From Leptoclinus maculatus (lineage: Eukaryota > Chordata > Actinopteri > Perciformes > Stichaeidae): 64,000 nucleotides of DNA. The notes below the pieces were generated by a model. It was not told the DNA's origin, searched no databases, and saw only the letters and a list, made by a program, of their open reading frames with translations. The stretch is from contig JAVDOI010000019.1 of assembly GCA_032191485.1 (NCBI GenBank), positions 4,881,282-4,945,281 on the forward strand, written 5' to 3'. Position numbers and translations under genes: made by a program. How positions within the stretch are numbered: the stretch's first letter is position 1; each line of letters begins with the position of its first letter. This document shows, piece by piece, positions 29,216 through 40,501 of the stretch.

Positions 29216-31731
29216 ACATACAATGTGTGTGGGGGGGGGGGGGCGTGGGGGTTTCAATGAGTTAATCGAGAGCAGCACAATGACAAAGTCGAAGGAAAGC
29301 AAAAACGTGAGGCACAGCTGCTGTATAACATGTTCAGCTTTCCTGAAAATGCCACCTCAGCATCTCTTAGCTGAAGGTGCTCTTGTGTGACCTCCGCTTT
29401 CAAAATGGCAATTACCAACAGTCCGTCAGTGCTCTGGCATTAATGGGCTAGCCCCCGTGCCCCCCCTGGGTATTGTAGTATAATTACAGGGCATTCACCC
29501 TCAGGGCCACTCTGATGTCCCCAGTAGACTAGACAGTCACAGAAAATGATTCAAATGCAGGCAGAAATATCACAGGACTCACACATGCATACATCACAAT
29601 GAATTGTACGAGATGTACATCCCCCCCCCCCGGAGACGTACGCCTCGGAAAGGTCTGAGGGCCGACGGGGCTGAATCTGGCCCCTAAGGTGACAATAATA
29701 ATAAAGGTTGAAGGGGGCAGTGGGGTGTGTGAGGTTGGGGGATCCAGCAGAATTGAATTCCCACAGGGCCCCCTATATGTGAGGGGACACGCGCTGGGAT
29801 ATAGGCCAACCATATGGATATGCTGTGATGATGAAAGACATTGCTGTTGAGGTACACAATGTGCATCCCTTAAGCTAAACAATGCTGCAGTTGTGGTTCT
29901 CCCTTCTTTTTTTTCATTATTTACTTCATAAAAAGGCCAACGAGTTCTTCTGCCATTCCACCACTGCTGCAATAGCTGTAGCATGCGGTGGCTGCCATGG
30001 CGCGCTGCCAGTACAGTATTGTATATCACTATACTGTGACGGCTGGAATGTCGGCCGCCAGCCCAAGCTGAGTCACTGGCTCGGTTTGAGAGAGCATCTG
30101 AAGGGAAATAAATGTTAAGTGAACCTTAAAGGATGGGTTCATGTCTTTTCAAGTCAGTCTAAAAGCAATGCTGACATGCTGATATGTGCATTGAAAGAGT
30201 TATAGCTTGACGCAATCATTGCTCCCGTCTGTACTTGCTGTGAAGAGATCTCTATCCAAGCCATTTCAAAAATGGAATTTTGCACTTCTTAGTAGTTATC
30301 AGAGCTACTGTTTTTTTTTAGATGATGCCAATATGAATCTTTAAGTGTTTCAAATATCACATCAGACAATATTTGTTGTTAGCATCATACATGTAACAGA
30401 CATTATTTCACGATGCCTTACATTTGAATACAGAGCAGGATTTTTTACAGTTGAAAATAAACGTCAGTGCTCTTTCACGGACAACTAAGACACCGTTACA
30501 TCTTTTTACTTATCAGTCGACTTGTACGCAGATAGCGATTAGCTAAAAATTGGCAATAAATGACAGCAAGGCATATGCAGTTTTAAAAATATATTTTGAA
30601 ATCCTTGTCTCCAGAAATAAAAACCGGCAGTGAATGTCCATATTATGAGAGATGCGTGAAAAAAAAAAATCCCATATGGAGGTTTTAGTGCATCTTTGGC
30701 ATCGCCTTGGATTTTAAGAGTAGCAGTATATCAGTGTGATCCTCAATAGTTAATAAGCCAGCCTCACTTAGATGGCCAGTATCTGAGCCATATGTGAATA
30801 CCAGCACTGAATTCCTCCATGTGGTGTGTGTGATGTATAGTAGGTGGTGAGTGTGTTACAACAGCATGACACAATGTGTGTGCGCGTGTGTGTCTTTTTC
30901 CACCAAACTTCCCTTCTCCCAGTTGCTTTATTTTCCACAGTGAACTCTTCTGTCCCACTGTTTTTTCTTTGCTTTTTAATCTAACTTTTTCTTTCCCTCC
31001 CTTTGTCTCTCTTGTTCTCCCCTCTGTAATTACCTAGTATCCCTTCCTCTCCTTTTTTTGTACTTGTCTTTGTCAATTATTCGTGGCTGATGCCCCTCCC
31101 TCATCACACACACCCACACACACACACAAACACACTCATCTTTCTTTGATGGGATCCTGGTATCTTGTATAGAATATGACTGTGGTCTGGTGCAGTGGGC
31201 CTGTTCTTACAAAAGCCATTGTGCATGGGGGGTTGGCAGATCCCTCTGAAGCCTTGCCAGCTCCTGTGCCAAACGCGCACACACACACACACACACACAC
31301 AATCAGTGATTATCAAGCAAAACCCGACAAGTGGGGAGCTTATGGAACTGCAGGAAAAGGCCTGGCACTCATCCACCCACGGGCCCCTTACCCCCACCCC
31401 CATCCGCTCTGCTTAGCACACAGTGGGGGGTCATCACACACACACACACACACACACACCATCCACCTCCTGCAGAAAAAACTGCCACTGTATTATGTTT
31501 CCATGTTATTCTTCTTTTTTTTTGCTCTCAGTGAAGACAGGAGCGCTGAGATTTGGCTGAGCTTTCCCTCTGACAAAGACATCTCACCCGGATCAAAGTG
31601 TTTGAGGGCTCACTCACAAAAAGACATGCAACATACTCCAGTCATGTTGAATCCCATACGTGTCTCTTTTGTTTCATTTCATAATCAAAACACAAAGAGA
31701 TATAATAATATGATGACACAGAGGAGGCCGA
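29216..31731. other. Non-coding stretch
   Basis: Holds a G run at 29231-29242, a C run at 29621-29630, (CA)n at 31277-31301 and 31434-31459, and a dispersed repeat starting near 30123. No exon was identified. Confidence 0.5.
30123..30480. repeat. Dispersed teleost repeat
   Basis: Begins with ttaaaggatgggttcatg and continues with tttcaagtcagtctaaaagc. This start is characteristic of a common fish repeat whose copies begin TTAAAGGATGGGTTCA. The right boundary is approximate. Confidence 0.5.
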
Positions 31732-32016
31732 TTAAAGGGTCAGTTCACTTAAATAAAAAAAAACATATATATATATATATATATTATTTTTTTAGTAGCT
31801 CTGGTTTACTGCCAATTGTTTAGCTTAGCTTAGCTTAGCAAAAAGACACAAACGAATTCTATTTCATTTGTTTAATCTATACAAAAACTGAGGTGTGAAA
31901 ACACTAAGCTGGTCGCCTGGCAGATTGTGTGAACTCTGGCTCAAGTCGCAGTGCTAAGCTAATCGACTATTAGCAAGTGAGAGGTTTTATTACAAACTGT
32001 CGAACTGTTCCTTTAA
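31732..32016. mobile_element. MITE-like element with terminal inverted repeats
   Basis: The left end ttaaagggtcagttcac is matched by the reverse complement of the right end (ttaaaggaacagttcgac). The interior has an (AT)n tract and three tandem ttagc units (tttagcttagcttagcttag). It is about 285 bp long and non-coding. Confidence 0.7.
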
Positions 32017-32218
32017 AGGTGTTTGTAATGAGTGCTAAACAAGAACAGGACTACATAATGTCTTGGCATTGGTCAGCCATATTTCCACCCTGCATTTTGC
32101 CCTCTCTTTCAACAACAATGTTTGTGCTGAGTGAGCTCATTGTGTCCCCGCTGCTGCCTTTGCCATTGTTTTGTTGTCTTTATGGTACTGTACTGATACT
32201 CTTGCCCACCTGCCCCTG

Positions 32219-32219
<1 letters not shown>

Positions 32220-32270
<51 letters not shown>
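32220..32270. repeat. (CA)n microsatellite, 51 bp
   Basis: Pure CA array. Confidence 0.98.
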
Positions 32271-32272
<2 letters not shown>

Positions 32273-35176
32273 AAGCGTGGAATCACCACAGCTGGCCAAC
32301 CACAACATGGCTTGACCTCAACTACTGAAATGTCAAGGGTCACAGGTTGCCTTCCAACAGGGGTAATCACATGGCTTTAACGTGGCAACAAACACAGCCT
32401 AGAGGAGGGGGGTGGGAGTCGGCAGCAGGCCGGGCGTGTGCCGGGGTCGCGACAGGTCAGTGGTCAACGTAGCTGACAAAGACCAGTGACTCCACTGCCG
32501 TCACTGGCTCAGGGCTATTTTTGCAGCCTTTAATAAGCTGCGCTTCCAGTGACCTGGCTTTCATGATGCGATCCGCGATGATTTTGAAGCACAAGGCCTG
32601 TTGAATATGAGCGAGGCAGGAAGTAAACTGTTTTGTTTAGGGGATAGATATTCACTCGCTTTCAATTGAGACATTTGCAGAGAGTCGAGAAACGGAAAGA
32701 ATCGCCACCACCACCACAAAATGTTTCTTTCCAGTGTAAACACTGAGCAGAGTGAGAGAGTGAGGGATGAGAAAGAGTTGCTAGTGTGAGAGAGAAAGGG
32801 AGGGATTTGGAGAGCCAGCGGAGGGGCGACAGAGAGATAGGAGCCCATGGAAAAGGCCTTGTCTGCCAGCTGGGAGAGGCATGAGATCATTGCCCCGTGC
32901 AACTCTGCGCCATTATCCCCCCTAAAGCCTGCACTCCTCTATGCCTCCCATTACACACACACACACCCATCACACACTTACTGTACACACTCATCTGACT
33001 GTTCTGTTTATTGATGACTCAAGCTTGCCGTTTCTTTCCGGATACACAGTCAACACTGGAGCTCTGGCACCTCAGGGCCTAATGGACTGATCTCGACTGT
33101 TTACAGCTGTGCTCTTTCTAGAATGACTCACAAAGGAACAAAGAGGCCTCTGTGTGCGAAAAGAGCTTTTCCTATTCTCATCAACAGGACCTACCAACGT
33201 GCACCGTACCTTTCTTCGAAGGCCCTACTGTCTCTCCTCCTTCGACAAGCTCGTCGTCTTCTCTACGGGCTACATGTCTGCTCGTCCTCTGTCTGACAAC
33301 CCCTGTCTTTCATCTACAGGAGGTTCTTTACCTTGTCATCTGTCACCACTGGGACCTACAGCACCTCTTACCTTCCTCTTCCTCCTCTGTATATCTACGC
33401 ACACAGTCTCCCATCCACCTGTACTCTTCACCTAATGGTAATTCAAAACATCCCTACAGGGAGCAAATGTTTATGAATGTACAGCATGCATTTGTGTGAA
33501 GACACACTTTCCATCATTTTAAAAAGGCAAAGTGACAGCAATTTACCCTCATCTTTCCATCCCCTCATCCATTTTCTTCTTCTCTTTGTTCCAGTTTCGC
33601 GACTCTCCTCCTACGTGTGTGTTTCCGGATGCATGTCTTTCCATGCATACCTGTGGGCGCGAGTGCCTCTGTATGTGAATACTTGCCTATTTGACATCAG
33701 CCTTCCACTCTCTACGGCTCTAAAGGCCTGCGTTTGTTTGTTTAGCGCAAAGCCCCCGCGTGAGCGCTGCGTCGGCGCTCACCGATTAGCCCGCCCGGGG
33801 AACAACACCCCATCGGAATGTCTGGAATTATACACAACAAGGATTAGCTCATCCCTGTCTGTTGTCTCTGGCCTCGGAGTTTGTCATTCTTTCACTGGGC
33901 TTAGAGACAGAGATGGACAGGCAGCTAGAGACAAGCATAGTAGTGTTTTACCTAGAGGCCTAAATCATCATCCTATGTGCCAATGCTAGCCTAAAAAAAA
34001 AGGCCTCTATTTATTTGGACTCTCGTCATTTCTTGTTTTGAAGGAAAGTCCACCAAAAACAGCTGCTGGCGCTGTACCTGGCATCTTTATCCCGGTGGAT
34101 AACCAGCCATGCTTAGACAGCATGACATCATGTTCAGATAATTCCATCACATCACAATAGAGTTTAATAATGGTCTGCAATGCAGTTTCAACATATAGGC
34201 TAATCGTTTTAAATATGACTGAAATTCTCATTTTCTTCTGCATATTGTTGGAATAAGTTTCACATTTTCTATTCATATGTATGTAAAAACCTCCAGGTGA
34301 ACGTTTTCAGTCCCCTGGAGGTTATCCAAAGGTATTCTGGGAATATAGTAAGGCACTTAATTGAAGTAAAACAAGACCAAAAAAGGTTAATTACACAATT
34401 TCATCATTAATGTTTGGCTGCATTTAACCCTCTTAATTGATCTGAGGTGTAATGCCTTGCTCAGGTGGGCTTTAGGTGTATATATTCAGTATTTGCTGAC
34501 ATTTTGAGCCTCTCAGACAATACTTAACAGTAGCTGTTGTGTTTATTCAACGGTCTAAACTTTGTCATTAGTCATTAATCATTGGCGTGACTTTTTACTG
34601 CTTTGCACCATGAACAGATACAATCCATGCCTTGTGTGTGTCTATTTCAAGTCAAGTGTTGGTGAACACCTCCATCTTGTGGCCACTGTAGAACGACATG
34701 GAGGGACTAATGGCCTTATAGGTCAGTGAAAAAGTATGTGGCAATAAAATCAGTCTTAGTCAGACTTCCAACACAACTCACAGGAAGCACATGAAGATTA
34801 GATAATAACTACATCATATTGTATCTTTGTTTTTCGCAGTATAAAAAGTCCAAGCATATTTTCTCCAGCAATTGACAAGGGTTGAGTTTCCAGAGCACTG
34901 CAACATTTTTTGCTTGGCACAGTCATTCAATGAGTTATCGATCAGTTTGAGACACATCCATAGTCTGTGCTTCATGTTAGAAAAAAATCAACTGGAACTT
35001 ACAACTCTTTTACCTGGCCAGAAACATACTGTGATGCCCACAGTGGCACAACAAGGCATCACAGGGCCCCGATACAAGATATTCAAAGTGGGCCGGCCTT
35101 TCAAAATCAGACCTAACATAACAAAATGTAATACTGATGGAAACAAGAGTGACGGAGCACTTTGGCACAGATAAAT
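32271..35176. other. Non-coding stretch
   Basis: No recognisable exon. Small inverted repeats occur at 33760-33782 (gtgagcgc/gcgctcac) and 34288-34323 (aacctccagg/cctggaggtt). Open frames at 33152-33499 and 33477-33989 show no domain. Confidence 0.5.
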
Positions 35177-35390
35177 GGTGACGGCTCACCATGACACTGA
35201 TAAAACTTGAAACTTGTTGGTGACGGCTCACCATGACACCGATGAAACTTGAAACTTTTTTTTTGGTGACGGCGCACCATGACACAGATGAAACTTGGAA
35301 ATTGTTGGTGACGGCGCACCATGACACCGATGAAACTTGAAACTTTTTGGTGACGGCACACCATGACACATATGAAACATTATCTTGGCA
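35177..35390. repeat. 42-bp minisatellite, 5 copies
   Basis: Copies start at 35177, 35219, 35265, 35307 and 35349. Each begins ggtgacggc(t/g)caccatgac and carries a gatgaaacttgaaactt-like second half. Spacing is 42, 46, 42 and 42 bp; the 46 comes from an expanded T run. The repeated SVSWCAVT frame on the minus strand is a by-product. Confidence 0.95.
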
Positions 35391-37925
35391 GCGTACCTGC
35401 ACATTGACAACAGTATTCATGTTTGCACATAAGCTAAGGTACTGGGACCTATCTTCATCACCAGAATGTCATGGTGGAAAATTAACCTTTTATCATGCTT
35501 CCTTATCAATAAATAATGTTTACATGCCACTGTATTACATTGAGTAGTGTATTTTTTTACCACACATAACTTTTATAAATAAAGTAGCCTGCTGAGAGTA
35601 CATTTAATACATAATATCATGTCCTTACAGTAACAGATTACTGTAAATGAGAATTTTCTTTTACATACTTGTACTTTAATTGAGTATTTCCTTTTTATGA
35701 AACTTTACAATACTACTACAATACATTTTAGAGCTAAATATTGTACTTTTCACCTCACTACATTTATTTTAGGCCTAAAGTTACCAGTTACTTTTGACAT
35801 ATGAAAGTACATGATATGCTTGTATGATATGATGCAGTATAATTTACCCAGTAGTGTAAAAAGTATCTCAATTGGCTTTACATTGATGAAAGAAAAGGTT
35901 AGCTATAGCTAAATTATATTGGCTCTAACGCTTCAAATGAGGTGTCAATCACTGAAATCGACCAATGGGTTGCTGAGATAGAGCCCTGCATACTCACAGG
36001 GGGCTGACATCGAGAAAAACTCCAGTACGCAGAGAGACTCAGAGAGGATTCTGGCTTTCAAAATGAAGCTAAAACTGTTGTATTGAACACCATTAGTGAT
36101 ATACAAGTGAAATATATAGTTTGGTACATTAGAAAATTCAAATGGGACAGATAGTGCCAAAATGACCATTTTGGAGACCTCGACTGAACCCTCTGTACTA
36201 AAACCTCTCTAATTTTGTTCTGCTTCACTTTATCAAAGTCAAACTTTGCAGAGAGACTGTTCACATATTGTGCTATGATTTGGGAGAGGTGCAGCTGCAT
36301 CATTCCAAAGAAAGAATAATCCTGTAAGTGCTTTGTTTTTTTAGGCGAACCTGAAACTTTTCAATTTGTGCTGTGTCCCATCTTCATTTACTCTTAACCA
36401 GTAACATATATACTGATATTTACACATCTGAACAAATCTCACAAGTGTTCCCTTTATTATAACACCGGAATTATTCAAATAGACCTTGTGGTTGCAGAGA
36501 TATACTCTTTTTAGTATGGGTATGCAATTTTTGCGCAGAGGCCTAAAAAAATAGGTCCGTTTTGAACAGGTTGCTTTCCTCTGGGAAAAACTGTCCTGAA
36601 GATGGCACTGTTTACCATGTATTTAATTACACCGTAGACTGCCTTTTCACCATTCCTTATTGGTGTAAATTAAATCATTATTATTACAGCTAAGATAACT
36701 GTATTCTTAGATATTGTGTAGTTGTTTCTAAGGGGGGGGGGGGGATTATGAAGTTTGATTGAGGATTATTATCAAAAATAAACAATTGTTCTGTAAAAGT
36801 TGTATCATTTTGATCAAACATGGACTTGTGCAACATGTCCTCAAAATTAGCTCAACATTTGTTTTTACTAATGAGGTAATAATACTGTTTACCTTTTTCA
36901 AATTGATTATAAAGGGACATTATTCTCTTGTAGACCTAGTACAACTGCCTGCACTGTTGTTTCCGGTGCTAAATGAGATCATCGTTGAAAGTCAACCAAG
37001 TGATTTTGTGTTTATGCTACCTGATGTTGCAAGCAGATCAGTTGACAGCTTCAGTCGGGTCTCTGTTTCCAAGCCCTAGAAGGAAAGGGAAGCTGAAAGA
37101 AAACCTTATCTTACTCTTCTATGATAACTTGATGACGACAATTGTTCTGCGTTTATCAGTTAAGAGTTTCATACAAAATCTCATGCAGGTGGGGTAGCGT
37201 CAGGGCAGAACCACCCACTGGTCCCTCAGGGCGGCTGCCAAGAACACACAATAATGTGCCTTTTGGTTTCCATCCCTGCAACAATGCTTTTGGAATGTGT
37301 TTTTCATCATAATATTCTTTTAGTCGTGTCCGAGCACCTTTTTTCTCTTTGCTGACGTTTGATGTTTTGTGTCCTGTTCAGTTTAGGTGTGTCTTTATTT
37401 CTTACATTGCTTTCTTTCATTCTTGGAATTGCTGCTTTCTTTGTTTTCTCACTTTTCCTTTCATTCTATATCAGTTTCTTTCTTTCTTTCTTTCTTAATT
37501 TCTTTCGTGTACTGGTTGCTTTCTCACAATCTGTAAACAGTAGGACAGTTACACATTTTCTCTTGTCAAGATAGTTTTATAGCTACACTCACAGCACTTA
37601 CAAGAATCCAGGTGCTGAGGAAACAGATATCAAATGACGACAAAATCAAAAGGGAATCCTCGCACACTGCGAGGCTCACATCAATTTTCTTCAAAAGCTT
37701 GTGGTTCTGAAATAACAATTGCATATTGACTTTTCCTATAAAAGACCAGTAGTTGTAGCAACCTAGACAGAGTTCTATACGTGGAAACTTACACATGGGG
37801 ATTATTATAAAAGCTGATTCCATAAGTAGTCTTAGTCTTTTTTTTATTTTAATTTTTGAGTTTATTGTTGATTTTTTGTGCTTTTTGTACTTTTTTTGTA
37901 AAGTTGATATTCTTTACTGTTTAAT
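35391..37925. other. AT-rich non-coding stretch
   Basis: Low-GC sequence with a G run at about 36732-36744 and a (TTTC)n tract at about 37475-37495. I recognise no gene. Confidence 0.5.
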
Positions 37926-38042
37926 ATTTATATTACTTGTCACTCTATCTTGTGTGCACTGTCCACTTGCTGCTGTGATCCTGTAAATTTCCCCACTGCG
38001 GGACTAATAAAGGATTATCTTATCTTATCTTATCTTATCTCT
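37926..38042 (+). mobile_element. Probable 3' end of a non-LTR retrotransposon
   Basis: The stretch reading ccccactgcgggactaataa runs on into an (a)ggattatc tandem tail, (TTATC)n at about 38014-38040. This is a typical 3' terminus of fish LINE or derived SINE copies. Only the tail region is recognisable; no reverse transcriptase coding is seen upstream. Confidence 0.55.
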
Positions 38043-40187
38043 TAAAACATTAAAATGTGTCCACTTTTTAAAATAAATGATTCAGTGTTTACTCACCAGT
38101 TTATTCCTGGCATTGTGGAGAGGACAGCATTTACAATTAGCATTGAGAGGAGATGAATAATTGAATAAATACATGTGAAAACATATGGAGATCTTTTCTT
38201 CGGTATCTACTTATAGATGTAAACAGCGAAGTTTTCATTTGCATGTAATATCAGACATAAGTGTGGCAATTGGGTGAACACCACAAGTGAGCAAGCAGTA
38301 ATTGTTTTTGGAACATTTATCAACACTTGGTTCAGGTCCAGGTTAAACATCATCTGATATCTGCTGTGGATTTTCTACCTAGTCATCGTGAATTGTAATG
38401 ATTGCAATAATCAGCTTACCGTCAAATTGAATTATTTCCTCAACATGACTAAATTATGATAGATTATGACACATTGGTGTATCAGCTCACGTATATTTTC
38501 CCGAAAACAAACGTGGACATGTTTTATGATTCATGCGAGAAGAATAGATGCCTCTGTACAATGAGGAAGGATTTCTCGTGTATGCAGGTTTTGTGGAAAG
38601 GCAAGATACTCTTCTGGGTAATGTTTTCAGCCCTGTGGCAACGGATAATAATAGAAACCACCTTTCCCTTTCTTACCTCCTGTCACGTGATCAGTTTTGG
38701 AATTTCAAAGGACACATTTTCGTCTCTTGTTTTGGAGACTCACCTTGTTTTACATACTTGCATTCAAAACCAATCTAACAAGGAAATGTTTGGCAGCACA
38801 CCCGGACCGAACGACTTTTACAGTAACAAGTTCCTCGTGTGCGAAATCCTGATCACAGGTGGATTGTGCACTTGTACTTGAGTAAGTGTCTGCACATAGA
38901 GGCCTCTGTTCTCTTACTGGTACAGTGTCCTGTCCTGTTCTGAGCAACTTCATCTGCCTATGTAAACCAAGCGCAAATACTTCCTGTACGCAGAAAGATG
39001 AAGTGAACGAGTCATCACGTCATCCCCAGGCGACCGGGGAAATCAAGCTAAAGCAATGGACTGGAATCAATAGGAACAAATGTGGCATGACTTCAAATAA
39101 TGTTTCTTATCAATACTCCTAATATAAGGTGCAACTTGAGCCCAACATTGGGCCTGGTATTAGGACCTGCCTGCTGTTTCATAGCTTAATCCTCGTGGTT
39201 GCTTTTTTTTACACATTCAGCAGTTGCATAGCAACATTAGCATTGATCTTGAGACATGTTTCTGTTCACCTGATATATATATAATATATAATATATATAA
39301 TATTCACTCTGGTTTAGCTCTGTTTTTGGTCTCTACCAACCCCTGAGAGAAATATCTGCCTCTTTAGCTGCTAAATGCTCCACTATGTTCACCACGGTGT
39401 GTCTGTTGTTTAGAGCTGCACAGGCTGTGTGCAGTTGATTTATTAGACCTTTTAGGCTGACGGAAGCTGCTGCTGGAAACAAGGTTGATGAGAGCGGTGA
39501 GAGTGAACCAAAACAGTGTAATTGCAGTTGTGTTGGATAAGGGTAAAACACTGCAGAATTGAGCAATAAGTATATATCGGATCCTCAGTATAAGTGACTC
39601 CTTTCACTTTACCCTGACTCATGTGATGCATTGGTAATAAAAAAAATATTAATGACAGCAGCTTTAACATTTTTGTTACTACATTTTCTATTAATATAAT
39701 GTGCTCATCATCACTTGTGATGCTTTATGAGCTTAGATGAATTCAAATGTATGTTTTTTTTCTGATTTTTGTTCATGGGGGCTAATTTACTTCATAGCAG
39801 CCGAATTATGTGAGTGTAAAGATGCAAAGGATTACGGAAGTGGAGAGGCACTTATAAGGAAACTCAGCAAAACAGCAGTGCTGGCTCGTCTTAACAAGTG
39901 TCCAAACAAAGTGCATGGGTGTGGGAGCCTGGACAAAATAAGACAAACACCTTTCAGTAAAGATCAACACAGTAGCAAATACCAGTTTGGTGAAGTGTTG
40001 AGTGTCAAAGGTGGGGATTAAACTCGCTGCTACTGTTTGCGGTACCATGTCTGACATTTCCACTTGTCATATTATGTAATGCTGTGCCACTGTTTGCTTC
40101 TGATACAATGACAATAAGACGTGTGGACATTATGGCCACAAGTTCATTATGAGAAAAAATAGATTGAGCAGGTTTTCTTTCGCATTT
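38043..40187. other. Non-coding stretch downstream of il17rel
   Basis: Contains a dispersed repeat at about 39300-39560 and an (AT)-rich tract at 39273-39302. Open frames at 38456-38881 and 39737-40021 on the plus strand lack recognisable domains. Confidence 0.45.
39300..39560. repeat. Dispersed repeat, copy 1
   Basis: Shares an ordered series of matches with 50873-51140: tctttagc..., aatgctccactatgt, then ...gagagtgaacc against gagagtaaacc. The two copies are diverged but collinear. Confidence 0.6.
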
Positions 40188-40193
40188 TTTAAT
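40188..40193 (-). terminator. il17rel: Candidate polyadenylation signal for il17rel
   Basis: Reading the minus strand, an ATTAAA hexamer lies about 310 bases past the TGA at 40502-40504. It is the common variant of AATAAA and the spacing is reasonable for a 3' UTR, but single hexamers in AT-rich DNA are weak evidence. Confidence 0.3.
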
Positions 40194-40501
40194 GAAAATA
40201 TAAATTTAAATAAGAACGAGAACGGACCATTTAGCTGCAAGTTGAATGAATATTTTAACTTAAAAGAAATATACACATTAACTTTCACCCAAACAGATAA
40301 CACCTAACAGAATAACAACAGCCATTAACTATAACAAGCATACTAACCAGAAAAAAAACAGTAACATACATAACATTTGAAATATCTCTCCCAACAGTGT
40401 ACGCTGCATTCAACAGAGGACTCATTTGGTCTGTGTAACAACTTTACAGATTCATGCCGAACATTACAAGTAATGCCTTTGACCGGAGCACCGTTCTTTG
40501 T

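Noticed and set aside
33152..33989. Two overlapping open frames of 115 and 170 codons
   Set aside because: Compositionally Ser/Leu/Pro-rich, with no motif and no convincing splice borders.
38456..38881. 141-codon plus-strand frame
   Set aside because: No family resemblance, and two frames are open over the same stretch, which argues for chance.
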